Source of the DNA: Psilocybe azurescens
Lineage: Eukaryota; Basidiomycota; Agaricomycetes; Agaricales; Agrocybaceae
Direction of reading: 5' to 3'
DNA: 64,000 nucleotides
Assembly: GCA_023853785.1 (NCBI GenBank)
Contig: JAJIRX010000214.1
Coordinates: forward strand, 124,001 to 188,000
In this document: one piece after another, positions 23,271-36,599 of the stretch
How the letters are laid out: the number at the start of each line of letters is the position of its first letter
How positions within the stretch are numbered: the stretch's first letter is position 1
Made by a program: the position numbers and the translations under genes
The notes under the pieces: model-generated
Database searches by the model: none
What the model was told of the DNA's origin: nothing
The model's input: only the letters and a program-made list of their open reading frames with translations

Positions 23271-24526
23271 TTGCCCCCAGATGTGTCATCCGCACTGAAC
23301 ACCCTCTTCACTTCGATCATCGGTATCGGCTCCGCATCGTCTACCCGATCCGAGGCGCTAACTTCTCCAGTGGTATTGAGACTGTGGCCACTGCCACTCT
23401 CTTGCTGTGATCCAAATTGGAAGTTGCTGGATATGTGTGTGAGCGTGAGTGATGTATCTGTGCTGTTGGTGTCTGTAAGAGCAATTCTGGCAACCAGAAC
23501 TGTTGGTGCCATTGCCTGGTTCTAGATTAGAGCACAGAATAATCATATCAACATTCGAAGGTACGCACTGCGACAAAATTGAGAATTACTTGAATGTAAT
23601 AGTCAGCTTCACTCAAGGGAGATCCGATCACGCTGAATGACGGAAAAACGATGTCGATGGCTTCGAGGAGGGAGGACCAGTGAGTAAGCTGCAGCCGACT
23701 CGATGATTATTACTACAATGTGGTTGAATAGTCCGTTGGATCGTGAACCATCTAATTGAGAGACGGAATGTATTCTGTAACCAATAAAAAATGTTGTGAT
23801 CACAGTGGTGCCCAGCGACAAAAATGTCAGAGCACTTGAGATATTATTGCCTAGAATAGCATTCGCGTCACTGGTTAGCTCTCCGAATTTTACACTTAAA
23901 ATTGTTGTCGCAACAAGGAGGCCTGCAATGACATGTTATTACTGGAAATGATCATGCGGAAATTTCATCCGTGGAGCTTACCCAATTCAGCGACTAAAAG
24001 TACCAGTGGAGCCGAAATCACCCAGAACAACTGTCCCCAGACGTGGTAGCATCTCCATATCTGTCAAGATGTTGATGAGCATTTAATAATAATCAACAAG
24101 GAATTCTGTAAAAAGATAGAGAGTGCCAGGGTCCATTGAAGGCCATCCCCATGGTTGCCAAAAGATTGATTCTCGCGTGTCTCCGTTTATCACAACTACC
24201 CAATCAAGGTCGTACCATTCCATGATGAAGTCCAGGAAGTAAAGAAAATATAGTGCAGAAATGGCTGCGAGAACAATGTAACGATTTAAATTCATAGGCT
24301 TCTTGGATACTGTAGAACACATCCTCGACATTTTTCTTTTCAAGTCAATGGAAGAGCTCACAGTAAAGGTATATGGTTCCTCCATATACCATAGTGTAAA
24401 TACCTGATCCACGTAAGTATGCCTTGGTGATAATCACAGAAGTGGAGATTTACCCATAGGAAAATTCAAAAGCATTGAGCTATTGAGGTTGCCGCTGATT
24501 TCATTCTCTTGAACATTGACTGCCAT
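23271..24526 (-). pseudogene. Agaricomycete seven-helix membrane protein gene, lightly damaged
   Basis: Exon 1 (24526-24454; MAVNVQENEISGNLNSS...) ends at a GTAAAT donor. Exon 2 is 24403-24362 (GIYTMVYGGTIYLY) with donor GTGAGC. Later exons carry KPMNLNRYIVLAAISALYFL, WYDLDWVVVINGDTRESIF, LQWTLALSIFLQNSLLIII, IWRCYHVWGQLFWVI, LGTTVITTFFIGYRIHSVS, IVVIIIESAAAYSLVL and MAPTVLVARIALTDTNS, then a hydrophilic tail ending near PMIEVKRVFSADD. This is the layout of a common mushroom multi-helix protein family of unknown function. Lesions are a frameshift after TRESIF (about 24170), an in-frame TGA before IWRCYHVW (about 24070), a frameshift after YSLVL (about 23670), and a shift in a G5 run at 24537-24541 upstream of the chosen ATG. 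Confidence 0.7.
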
Positions 24527-24559
24527 TGGAATATCAGGGGGTAGACATTGGGAAATGCT

Positions 24560-27500
24560 TTATAGTTAGCAATCTTCATCCACTGAACACCTTCTTATAT
24601 ATACCAATTGATTATAATACTCTTATCTTTTGCTCGCTACTTATTGTAGTAACTCACTTGAACAGCCGTCATGGATGCTCCAAGAAATCATCCCGCAACC
24701 ACCATGATTCTATCATCGGACATAGAGTGTTGGCTTCTTAAAAATTGCTGGGACGATCCGCGTTGAATGAGCAACTGAGTTAATACCCAGCTTACAATCT
24801 TACTCAAAAACAAGCCCATGTACAGTCTATTGGGCCTTCAGCGTCTCCGAGATTGTCGCTGCGTACACCAGTACTTTGATGTTTAGCTTTATGACCTCTC
24901 ACGGTGTTATCAGACCATGTCATTTGCTATTTGTCTGTCTGGTGTGCCCAAAAGTGGCGGTTCGGCACGATCTTGACATGTAAAGTCATCGAAACTCTAA
25001 ATGTCATCTGCTAATATCGATATTCTCCTACGCATCCGATTTAGCCGACCATAAGAACATCATGGGATTGGTATATCAAGACCGGGGTAAGCTCGAGGAA
25101 TATGCAGATTAGTACATGCTAGAAATACTGTCATAATCTTTGAGATCATCATACAACCGCCATACACCCACATTTTGTTAATTAGATATGCGTATGCAGC
25201 AACGTGAGCCGGGAGAAATGTGACAAGCTAAACCATCATCTGGTCGTCCCTTTGATTTATTGCGGGTCTATCTCACATTGCGGGATTTATATCAGTGGCC
25301 AGGCGGCCTTTGGAGTATGAAACAGTAGATTGGGAACAGTCATTGAAGGGACTCTCGATACCGATGAAAAATGATCACACTGCGTTCACTATGTCCGTTA
25401 ATGATTGACATCGAGCTGATTTTGCTGTGCACAAAGCCATTGTATTTCGTAGGTATAGGATACGACCATGGTACTACAATGCTCAATGTTGAATTATAGA
25501 AAGTGGAAATTCGAAACGGGGTAGCTATGGATGTATGTTCAAGCCTATCTACGAAGTTCAAGGATTCAATGTAGTACAAGCTGATAGGTAGAAGTGTGGG
25601 GCGAGCACATTTGACATTGCTCCACGGACTCAGAACAAGGTAAACGGCCCCTATGGCGTACGCAGATTAACGATTTGTTCCATTGCAGGAGGTACAAATA
25701 AGGACAGTCTGGAATAGAATCAGAGAGCACATAGGAGCCTTGGTGATGGACGATGCATCATCGAGAGTGGATATCCGATTGTTGTTGAACGTCGAATTTT
25801 TCAAACATCTTAGTCGACTTGTTCGTGCTCGTCCTCTTCAGTATCGCTATCGCGCACCTCTCGTCCCATATCATCTATGCTTGATCCACAACAATATATA
25901 TCCCCTCTCACCCAACGCAAATTCTCCCGACTCTCATCAGGCGCTCGTACTATTTGTGGACTCGGAATTACAGATCGTTGTCGTACGTCTCTCAGCAATA
26001 ATAAGCTTCCTTCTTTGGCATGCTGCCTGCTACAGTTCTTTTCCAGGTCGCAATCTCAGCGATAAAATCACAGAGCACTAGAAGAAGCGATACGGGGAAA
26101 ATAGGTTGCGGTGAAGCTTGCACTAGAGCCGTATCTCGCTTATGATCAAGGATAGTTAGTGGGATGGATAATGAAATAGATATGGTTATGGATGCGAGTA
26201 CGGATGAGTATGTCGTGTTATCCAAGATATGTAGTGGTATCCTAGAATATACAGGATCAAGAACAAAAGTCATATACTACCATTTCGATTCCCTGGAGAT
26301 CGTTGGTGCCTGTCCATCATTTATGTCCTCCTATGACTGTTGAGGTGTTCATATCAATGATATCGAGCCATATACGACCCATAATTACCCCAGTTCTTTC
26401 CAATTTCGAGCATGTTAAAGTCAACGCATCATTGCATTATATTATCAGTCCAAATAACTAAGCACCAAAGAAGCACGGGAAGGAAACAACAGATCTATCG
26501 GGTACAGAGGCTAATATAGAGAAAAGCAGTGTCGGTCTGCGTACTTGCTTTCTGTACTCGCTTTTTTACTCGCATCTCTGCTGTGAACTATACTCCATAG
26601 TATGTGTCTCAGAAGACGTCAGATTGGCAGGTCTTATTTAAGTAATACCATATTAATGATCATCGTGTATTGCAGCCGCGATGGTTGCAATGTCCAAAAT
26701 ATCTACATGACATTCTGTGTATGAGGATTACGTCCGAGATTGCCTTGCAATAGGTCGTCAGTCAAACTTTACCTCCTTGAGCAAGGTGTCACTGGGTATA
26801 TTCCCAAAATATTGCAAGGACACAAACGATTTTCAAGCGTAGTGTGAGCTGAAAAAAATCTGACCTAAAAATTGACATCAAATGGCCGAGGGTATCGAAA
26901 GGTATGAAGGAACAATCATTATGTTAAGACTGATGGAAAGAGGAGACCCAAGACATCAGTGTGCTCGTTAACTGGCTTTGAAACCGCCTCGGCCCGTGAA
27001 ATTGCTAGCTATCATGGATCCGGAGCAGCAGCTGTATGCAGTTGCCTATCACCCGCACATCTGCGTTCACTGACCCAAAATGTGCCTTATTTCGTCAACC
27101 ACCAGAGTTCAAACCACATTTAAAGGCTGCGCACATGTCTGCGATTTGAGTCAGATGATGATTGAGCGATATTTTAGAGCAGAGAGGAGGGAGTGGAAGA
27201 GGAAATTATTTTACGAACGGTAGATCTTGACCTCCTGGTCGAAATAGTCTTTGAAATGCACTGCGTGGGCCCACGCATCAACGTAGTACTCGACGATAGG
27301 GAACTCAATACATTTATAACTTGGATGATCTTTAGCTGTTTTCAGCAAGGAGGGTACTGGGTCTGCTTCCACAAATTCTTGCTGGTCGAGATATTTGAAG
27401 ATTCGATCTCCGACTTGAATGGTGGGGAGCCGTGAATGAAGATGGGTATGTGCGTGCATGAGGAAACCCACACTTTACACATGGCCGGGTTGTCGCTTGT

Positions 27501-28055
27501 TTGGTCTCGGCGCTGTGCGAAACTTCTAATTCCAACACTGCCACTTCTTCGTGTCCCCTCAGTGAAAATACACACTTCCAAAGATCATGTTACGGGTTAG
27601 ATTTTGTTCGCCGACCCAGTGCTTTCGTTTAACCCTAATCAGGTTCACAGCTTTTGCACAGCCTCGTGAATCGTGGAAATGTTCTGGACCATAGAATCAA
27701 CAGTGAGTCGCAATTGACATGCATATTCAATGGACGGACTAACTACCTTGGCGATATAATATTATAAAATTGAACATGCCAATAGATAGCGTTCCAGTAG
27801 AAGAATATTATTCTTTTATCTAGACCCCGGTTCGTATGAGGGGGTCTTCGTGTAGAATGATAGCTCAAGATAAATTGTATTTAAGAGTTCTGAGGGTACG
27901 AGAGAATACAACAGCTTTAGGTACTGTAATAAAGTAGCGCCGGCCGATTAGAATACTACGAAATTGAATCAAAAGTCGCACCAGAATTGACGAGAAAATT
28001 GAGAGTAATGTCATGGCCAGGGTCCTAAAGTAACACTTACATACAATAAGATGAA
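24560..28055. other. Long gene-poor stretch
   Basis: About 3.5 kb with no confident gene. ORFs examined were plus 25683-26081 (132 codons), minus 25810-25998 (ends in an acidic stretch, RDSDTEEDEHEQVD) and minus 27211-27471 (contains VGDRIFKYLDQQEFVEAD). The last two read like protein, but I cannot link them to a family or neighbouring exons. No repeats beyond short AT runs. Confidence 0.45.
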
Positions 28056-28062
28056 TAACATT

Positions 28063-28904
28063 CTAGACGATCACCATGGCGATGACCACGAAGGTGTAGG
28101 TCAAAATCGCCACAAACACCCCCTACATCTTGAGTCGCCCCGCTCACACTACTTGGAAGACCGGAAGTGAGAACGGGCTGGTTGGATGATTGTGTTATGG
28201 TATTATTCGCTGTGTTAGAAGTGAAAACGAAGGTGGGGGTGGTCGTCGTTGAAATTTCGTTTAATGTCGAAGAAGAAATTGTTGTTGAAGACCTTGTCGT
28301 CACTGGACGTGTAGTCGATGGCAAGGGATCAATTGTGGTTAAAGACCTTGTCGTCACTGGACGTGTAGTCGATGGCAAGGGCTCAATTGTGGTTAGAGAC
28401 CTTGTCGTTACTGGACGTGTAGTTGTCCGAGTCGTGGTAGTATCTGCGAATGCACACAAGGTTGAGCTACACCCAAACTACTTTGAAAGGGTAAAGCACC
28501 TACGTATGGTGAACGTCGTCGACAAGGGAGGTCCCACAGGTCCCGAACAAATTTCTCCATCCGGGCAGCATCCAATGATTCCATTCGAAGCCAGAACACA
28601 GTTGGTGTCTGGCTGGCAACACGATCCATCTATGGGCTCTGATGAGACAGTGCACGCACTAAAAGATGGGTAAATACTCACCAGAGCAGCATCGCCAATT
28701 TGTGTTGGGACAGCAGAAGTTGAATTCACAGCCAAACTGAGGAGCGGGGCAAAAACCCTGTCGTTTTGCAATGTCTAAGAGGCCGCGAATTGTCGTCGGT
28801 CGTTTTTCTGCAGCCGACTTGAAAGCAGGAAGTAGTTGTGTGGCAGTGGAAAATATAACTAGGTATGACAAGAGCAGTATAAACGCTGCGAACAGAGTAG
28901 GCAT
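28063..28904 (-). CDS. Secreted cysteine-rich, Thr-rich cell-surface protein
   Basis: Starts with a signal peptide (MPTLFAAFILLLSYLVIFST). A Cys-rich region follows: CPAPQFGCEFNFCCPNTNW and, further on, CCQPDTNCVLASNGIIGCC. An intron of about 60 bases (donor GTAGGTGC after STTFTI, acceptor before 28435) precedes a Thr-rich stalk with three 18-residue repeats of the type TTRPVTTRSLTTIEPLPS. A second frame break seems to lie at the first Cys block/second Cys block junction (about 28690). In the annotated frame the protein ends hydrophilic. One base earlier or later, across a C5 run at 28119-28123, the frame gives a hydrophobic end, GVFVAILTYTFVVIAMVIV, with a stop at 28063, as expected for a GPI-attachment or membrane tail. 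Likely an O-glycosylated wall or surface protein; exact family unknown. Confidence 0.6.
28440..28440 (-). other. Approximate exon start of the Thr-rich stalk
   Basis: The acceptor CATTCGCAG on the minus strand near this position joins the Cys-rich exon to the Thr-rich exon in phase (the split codon becomes His). Position accurate to a few bases. Confidence 0.4.
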
Positions 28905-28919
28905 GGTGAGCTAATAGGA

Positions 28920-31900
28920 TGGGTCTTGGAATACAGGGAGATGGAGAAACTTTGTTTTTGTACGATATTGCTTTAAGTATGAGTATACTTGTGATTCTCA
29001 TCGCGTTCTGTGTCAAATTGGACAGAGATCATAATACGCTATACTCCATCTGGCCGATCAATGCGCATTTCATTTTAATGACAGACGTTGGATATCTATA
29101 GTCCTGTAATTCGCCTCCGGCTACCAGAACATGCCTGTAGTGGCCATAGCTGTCTGATGACTGCATTGGTCTTGTTTCAAAAGAACGACGACGCGGCATG
29201 GACTGATGATGAAACCAAAGACATTTTGCAACGCGATGACATATGTCATCCCACACAATTCAAATACTGTCATTCTCTAGGGCCCCAATATCCACATGCA
29301 CGTCCTTGGCTTTGATGAACGGAGATTGCCGGTCAGGTCAAGTGAGCGATATAATTAGCGCCCAAGACTCCCGTTGCTGGGATTTTTCTACCTCAAGTTT
29401 CTTGCATAGCATCGATGAAATGACACCGTACTGAAAGACCGAAAATAGAATGATAATGAAAAGGCGTTTTTTTATACTCGGTTCGTAACGAGAGATTTAA
29501 CCGAGAAGACACCGATATTCGCATAGGATTCGTGTAGATCCGAATTCAATATTCCGTATCCTGTATCCTGCGTCTTTTACCAAGTAGCGATACCCAGAGT
29601 GGTTATATATCACAGTACAACTCAGCGTAGGCTCACTGAACGAATATTAATGCCTTTATTGAAGAAGAAAATGAAACGTCCATAATATCTACTCCACCAG
29701 TACGGTGTGCAGCGTGAAGTGAAATCCGCAGATTGCAGGAGTTCCAAAATAAGACGCTAGTACATGCGAGGTTAAAGGGGGAAAACAGTCAAGATGAGAT
29801 TCTGTGGCTCTGAGTCCAGACTTAGTGCAGTTTTCATCTGACGGAAGCCCAATTATATCACTTCGCATCGTGTCCTATTGTATCGCATCGAAATTGCATT
29901 CTATGCATCACAAGAAGAGACCAAGGGCTATCATGGTGATTATAGTGGAGTGCGCCAGACTGGATGGTAAAATTCAACGTCAAGTATAACGTAGATAGAT
30001 AGCCGTAATAAACGCCTCCAGAAAGTCATATTCGGGATCTCCGTCAGAGTAATATCCGTCGACTCACAAGATCTCGAATAAGAGCAAAGCTCTTAGGCTA
30101 AAATAAAAACGAGATTCATATCCAGATGACCAAAGGATTGATGGACGTGTCATTGCTCGAAGAATCAATGGGAGGGATGCAATGCAATGCAACAGAGAAG
30201 GGCGCAGAGGTGAAGATGAGATGCTCAGACTCAGTGTCAGAGCAGTCACTCTCATCAGATTCGTACGCGTCCATGTCACTTCGCATCGTATCATTACAGA
30301 GGATTAAAGAGATATTTCGGTTATTACAGCGTAGACATCACAGAGCAGCGTTTGTATGAATGCCGACAGCCAGAATGAACGTGGACGATAAACAATACAA
30401 AACTCTTGAAGGCGGAAAATGAGGCAGATTCTGATGATCCACGATAGAGCCCTCCCTCTGTATATGGGAACAAAAATGGTTGGAAGAGATCTCGGAGGAT
30501 GGAAGGTGGCCACTAACGCGGATAAAATAGATAACCAGAAAATTTTGGCAGTCTGCAGCAGATCGAAACACAAAAACAAAGGAACGATCTTCTAGAGAGT
30601 AACAAAGTAAAAGAGCAGATCCAGATAATTGATGCGATGGATAGTATGAAAAACAAATACATGACGGAGAATAGGCGATTGAAGGAGTGTGGATACCCCA
30701 ACCCACAACCCGGCCCAACCATGCCATGCCACTTCGCATCGAATGGGATGGTGTCCCACCCGAAGTCGTATCGCATTACATCGCATCGTATAAGAGGGGA
30801 GAAGGGGGAGAAGGGGGAGAAGAGGGTGAAGAGGTTGCATCAATATAACAACGTCGAGGACATAGAAGAGAAGCGAAACAAAAAAGAAACCCATCAAACT
30901 TAATATGACCGTGGTACAACGATATTCCTGCCTCCTTCTTCAGCGTCCCCTTCAGCCGACGAGCACTCCAAGACCTGAATATGTAGTCATATAATCCTTG
31001 TGCTCAATGTGGAGGGTGCCGGACTGGGTTGTACTGCATTTGCAGGACGGATGGGGTGTAAGATAGAGATGGCGCCAGTGTTATCTGTGGGAGTCGATGC
31101 GGGTGGAGATAAGACGCAGAGGTATTTCGATTACATCAGTGGTCCGTGCGCTGATGCGACCGGATTCCACCGGATTCCTCCCACTCTGCCCTTCCTACGT
31201 CCCTCCGCCCTCCTTCCTTGGCTTCCACAATCCGTCCCTTATGTGCCTACTTCTCTATGAAAACAGGCTGGCCAGTATATCCGTATCTCTGTCTATTCTC
31301 ACCTATAAGTTGACCCCCGAAAACCGTTATCTAACAATATTGACCACCTCATCACGATGATGAAGAAGACAAACCCAAACCCGCAGACGCCCTCCGACAC
31401 ATTTACCTCTGTTCTGGAAGTGAATAGTGACGTGTCATTCACTCACTCCGTTGTTGTCTCTTCCCCAATTTCTCTGAGTTTGGACTCTGTACTATCCCAT
31501 GATAACCTCTTCTTCCCTTACTCTCGATTATTTGGCATCGTGCTCGGCTTTGGCATGTCTTTTTTCTCTCGACGTGTGCATATATCATTCTGTTGAACAC
31601 GTAACTAACACTCCATTGCCCGTATGCTATTCAACTGTTCTTCCCCGTCCCCCTCTTCTGGACCCCCCGCGCCCAACCCTCAAAAATAACGACCCAACCG
31701 CCAGAAAATGTCAGTTTCCTCCTCACATCTAAACTTTGCACACCAAAGTGGGATCCGATGCAGCTTGAGGGGCATTGAGAAATGTGGGGATACAGCACAA
31801 CACCATCGCCTTTAGACTGTATATGTGGCCCGCCGCCTCCAATCCTCATCCTCTCTCTCGTAAGTCATCCACGTTCTCATCTTTATTCTCGTCCCAACCT

Positions 31901-34860
31901 CGTCCCAATCTTCATTTTAGATCATTACCGACAGCGCACGCGCATATATACTCATCCATAAAAACTCATCCCGCATATACTCACTATTATTCAGCGCGCC
32001 CATCCACTTCCAGGCGCTCGTTCTTTTCTCCCTTAAAATCTGCGGTCACTTACATAGTTATGACTTATTTCCACGTCACAACCACCCCGAACTGCGAGAC
32101 CACATAACGGTTTTTCAATCCACCGTCCTCGAATGCCAATCCCGCTATGCTTTCCACCTATGCTGTCTTACCTACGCGCTGATCTAGTCGAGAAATCACC
32201 ACGTAATTCTGGACTTGATAGATAAAATATGTATAGTCGTATCTTGCAAGGTGACTGGGGACTGTTATATTTTGTACACGAAGTGATTTCCTCGATGCTA
32301 CAGACAAGTCAGGATACCCCGATAGGAATTGTGTTTTTATAAGTTAAGATATAGAGTAGAACCAAAGATCTGGATACATTCTCACTTACAATCCGGCTTA
32401 GACAGCCACGGTCGCTTTCAAGGTTGTATAGCCCCACGTCATGTTCGGAAAAGGACATGCGACTGAATATTTGGAAGATGTACGCTATATAGCGAAATGC
32501 GTAAACCATTCACTGCTTCTAATCCTGACCCATGTGTGGTGGAGGGAGGGACACCGGACACTACGAGAAAAGTACATAATCAGTACGGAAATCTGATGAA
32601 TGTATCCTAAGAAACAGTAAACGTCACGACCAGAAGATTTTAAAGATTTAGACGCTAAGAACTGTATTGTAAACACATCATCAATCATATCTGGTGGTGC
32701 AGAAAATCAGGGACATGTTCTCACCACTTCTTCTGATACATCTTTTGAATTAATCAGAGATTAAATGTACCCACACTATTCTATTCCAAGCATGACAGCT
32801 TCACCAAAGACACGATGGGTTGGAAGTACTGACACGGAGGGAGCCTCTGTGGAGCTAAGCGTGTCCCAATTCCCACCAGTCGGGGATCAGCCTAAGTACC
32901 GTGGTGGGTGAGCCCATTAACACAAGACGGCAGCACTTCATGCAGATAGTCAGGAAATGAGAGAAAATAGATCGGGGCAGTGCTCTCTATATATAACGGC
33001 TGAGTATAATCTTTGCGTGCACAGGCCTACTGGTTGTCTGAAAGAGATTAGATTATTTAAAATTTCATGTTCAATTTACGTGCAGGAAGAATAAGGGAGT
33101 AACACGTGATCAACTGCATACTCAGATATTCCCATTCGAATCCGTGCTCATTTCTCACCACCTTCTTAACTTCCATTACCTACATTCATCGCATTTCCGC
33201 TTGATATTGAGAAACATTTCTGCAGGCTGCAACCTGGTGGAATCTTCTGTAAAGGAACAAGGTTTGTGAAGAGCGTCAGCACCGGGTAAAACTGCTTATC
33301 GATATTTCTTCTAGAGGGGTTGTAGATGTTCTCAATGTTGTCGAAAACAATAAATTTTTGGTCCCACGCTCAATTTTTGCCGGGCAGGATATGTATATTG
33401 GTGAGAAAGGTGAGACAGACACAAACACTCAAAATTAACACTCACGCCTAGGGCACAATTTCCATCGTCCTGGTGAGGTTGCTTGCACTTTTCCGTAGAG
33501 CCGTAATTACTGGAATACATTCTATACGGTCGTCGTATGAATGTGTGAGTGTTTGAACGTTTGAACGTTTGAAGCCTCAGACCTCAGCTCAATATCATCA
33601 ATCATGAGTCATTCCCAAAACCTCCAGGTCCCCGAGGCCCATCATAACATGGATTGTAGTGAAAACACGATGTAAATTTGGACACTCTCCAGCGTATCTG
33701 ACACTTTCCAGACTGTAACCCTATCTCACATCTGCACTGTTGTAGGCCAAGCTTATCCATATCAAAATATATATCTTGATGTCATCTTTATTCTCGTCTA
33801 ATGATCATGGGGGTTTAAAATTTTGTATACCCTCGGCGTTTCGGGATGTAGAAAGGATGGCTTGCGTGGATTACATTGACTGAATTAGCCCAGTACTTCC
33901 ACACCGTGCAATCAAAGTCTGCTCAAGTGAATGCAAATGTAGTGCATATTTCTTTACACCTGCGTAGCACTCGAAGTGCACGCAGGCGCGCAACCTACCA
34001 CGCACGTACCCTGATGCCCCAATGATTCCAGAGGAGTTCGTCTCCATCCTTACCCGAAGAGGTGGTTTTTATAGACCGCATTGACCTAAGCCAACTCTCA
34101 GTTTTGTTATGGCGAGTTTAATGACTGGAACATGATCAATATTCAACATGTAGCATATTCAGTCTTTCACTGTATTTTGAGCGTTTGAAACCAATGCTAT
34201 GAGCTTTCACATAATGATATCACCGTATGATGCGAGGTCTTTATTATCGGATGTTGAGTATTTTCTATTGACGGTTGTACTCTGATCTTCCCCGTGCATA
34301 TACTCATTAACTTTACTTTGAGCCCTGACGGTTAGTAGTCCGCACTGCAGGCTTGCTGGCGTAGGCATTGCGTCACAGAGGTTTTCTGTCCTAAGATGTC
34401 CAATACATTGCACCGAATTAGAATTGGATCCAAATTGTGCGGTGAAAGACACGTCCAGGTTTATCTGTGATGATGTTTATGATGATGTATTCTGGGGTCT
34501 AACTTCAGAAGATAGGAAAACACATGTCCGAAGCAGTGTCGAAGAGATATCTCTGATTCTACCGATGTGACTTATCCCGCTTTCAGAATGCTATATACCT
34601 GAACAATTCTGATAGCTGTTGATTGATGCTATTTCATTGTACACCGTCTAAAATTCGGTGATTGATGGAGTATTGATGGGAGTGGATTTCTCTCGTAATT
34701 ATTTATAAGGTTCGTTTGTTCATCTGATAATTATTAGATGCCATGCATATTTGACCTAACGTTGTAATACAACACTTTGACATATAAGAAACGTATCCGA
34801 AATCGATTGGATGGCCCATATTCCTTCAACCCTAGTTACTCTGGATACATTGTCCCACAA
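28920..34860. other. Gene-poor stretch with short CATCGCAT-type motifs
   Basis: Nearly 6 kb without a supportable gene. CTTCGCATCG with GTATCGCAT recurs at about 29864-29890, 30278-30292, 30730-30790, suggesting an old dispersed repeat. A purine triplet-like run (GGGGAGAAG)n lies at about 30795-30830. A minus-strand ORF at 34203-34452 (SFTAQFGSNSNS) vaguely resembles the cytoplasmic tail of fungal multi-helix proteins but has no helices beside it. Confidence 0.45.
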
Positions 34861-34866
34861 TCCTGA

Positions 34867-36584
34867 ATGAACACTACGTCCCTTTCATTATCACCTCAAC
34901 CAATGGATGAGCTAATCCATGGTATAAAGGTTTTACAGTTTATTAGACTCTGTAGACGTACGTCAATCGCAATTCACATATATGTCTGCTTCTGCTCTCT
35001 TTCCATGTTGCTCATGTTCCCACGGCTTTGTAGTTTCGTCAACTTCCATCGTTCTATACGATTATAGTGAGCAGCACAATTTAAATCTATGAAGGCACGC
35101 AGTGAATATGTACCTGCGTAATAGTCATTACCTTCGACCAAGAGGCAAGTCAACTCATTGTGGCTAACATCCACCATACTGACACGTTCGGGTTTTCCCA
35201 CGAGCCAGATAGCCTTTCTGTGGGTGCGTATTTCTACTATTTGTCACGGACACCCTCACTGATTATGGTTGGCATCTATCAAGAACAAGCGCTTCAGCTT
35301 TGTGAAACTGTTGTTTTTCCTGGTTAGTTTAATATTACTTGACATTTTGAAAAGAAGCTGACTGCCCGGTGCCAGAATCGTTATTACTTTATTGGCGCAG
35401 TCACGTAAGTCATATTGTCAGCTTCTCATATACTCTATTGTAAACAAACTTCCATTAGATATCATACATACGGTGAGCTGCAAATACCTCAGCGCATATA
35501 TTTGCTTATGTGGGTATATATAGCATTCCTGTCTCCTAATATTGATAAAGAAGTATGTACAGCATTAATCAAACAATACGTAGGTATACCTGACCCTTTT
35601 TCTCTCAGTTGTATGTATTTTCATGAGGATTGGGACACAATAAGGAACACTAATTCTTTGTTGTCTATTTTTATTTGTAGCTGTGAGTATACTTCAAGTA
35701 TTCGAGGTCAATTACCCCCACTGAGCAGACTTGTCGTTCAAGGTTTACGTTTTATAGACTGGCAGGACTGGACGGGTGTGCTGGGACCCCTTCTTGCGCA
35801 AGGGAAAGTTAATAGGTGCATCACATAACTGGTTTTAGGCCGTACTCACCCGAATATGACTGTAGCCATTTTGCAGGTACGACTGTATGCACTTTTCAAC
35901 AAGAGCCATAAACTCTTGGCATGCATGATACCTCTCTATATTGTCGACCGCGGCTTCCACGGTTGTGATGGAAATAGCTTTCAACCAAGCAAAGATGGGT
36001 AATCGCTATAGTCCCCCTATGATTATCAATTCGACAAGAATCTAAGACAGACTTTTATTCTCTAGATAACTTAGTCCGTGCAGTTGCGATCCCTGGAGGA
36101 AATTTCTGCACTTTCTTGAGCATTCCACGCTACATATACGCCTTTTGGATCCCCACATTCGTATTTGAGTGCTTCTTGTGCACACTTGCAATCATGCGGG
36201 GACTTCAGCACTTCAGTTTCCGAGGATCGTATTATTCCACTAGTGTAAATCTTGTTAATATCCTGGTTCAAGATTCGATTCTTTATTTCATAGCGCAAGT
36301 GTTTCAATTTATTAAGCCAGTGCGACATATACTAATTCACTGGCACATTCAGTACCGGGGCTACTTACCTTATCTGTATGGTTATCTGGATTGTGGACCT
36401 GGTAAGCGAATTCAACAGCTCTTCGTGTGATCAATTTTAACGTGTTGTACAGGAGAGTTTCGATGCTCCCGTGGGATTTTCAATTGCAATGTCATCCACG
36501 CTATGCAGTCGGATGGTATTGAAAGTGCACGGAATGTATGCCGATGATGGCGACAAGGGAATTACGAGGTTGATCGCATTATGA
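34867..36584 (+). CDS. DUF6533-like fungal integral membrane protein
   Basis: Putative multi-helix membrane protein. Start at the ATG at 34867 or 34903 (MDELIHGIKVLQFIRLCRRT). Probable exon pieces: KNKRFSFVKLLFFL (about 35275) to a GTTAGT donor, CQNRYYFIGAVT ending at donor GTAAGT (35405), VRLYALFNKSHKLLACMI (about 35877), CTFLSIPRYIYAFWIPTFVF (about 36106), LVNILVQDSILYFIAQVF (about 36250) and a last exon, SFDAPVGFSIAMSSTLCSRM (about 36455), ending at TGA 36582-36584. The order LRxYALxxxS, then CTF-x-PRYxYAFWIP, then LxRDSxLYF, then PVGFSxAMS is what I know of the mushroom DUF6533 family; function unknown. Exon borders in the first half are uncertain. I see no forced frameshift in the last three exons, so it may be functional. 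Confidence 0.6.
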
Positions 36585-36599
36585 GCGCTCCAATCATTT

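Noticed and set aside
25683..26081. 132-codon plus-strand ORF
   Set aside because: No family resemblance, no splice partners, and competing open frames on the minus strand.
27211..27581. Minus-strand ORFs with VGDRIFKYLDQQEFVEAD
   Set aside because: Reads somewhat like protein but too short and isolated to assign; left as unsupported.
28690..28712. 23-base GTGAGT...TTTTAG intron in the surface protein gene
   Set aside because: Too short for a spliceosomal intron, and removing it does not join the two Cys-rich frames; a one-base frame error explains the region better.
30637..30903. Gly/Glu/Lys-rich ORF
   Set aside because: Its repetitive part comes from a GGGGAGAAG purine run.
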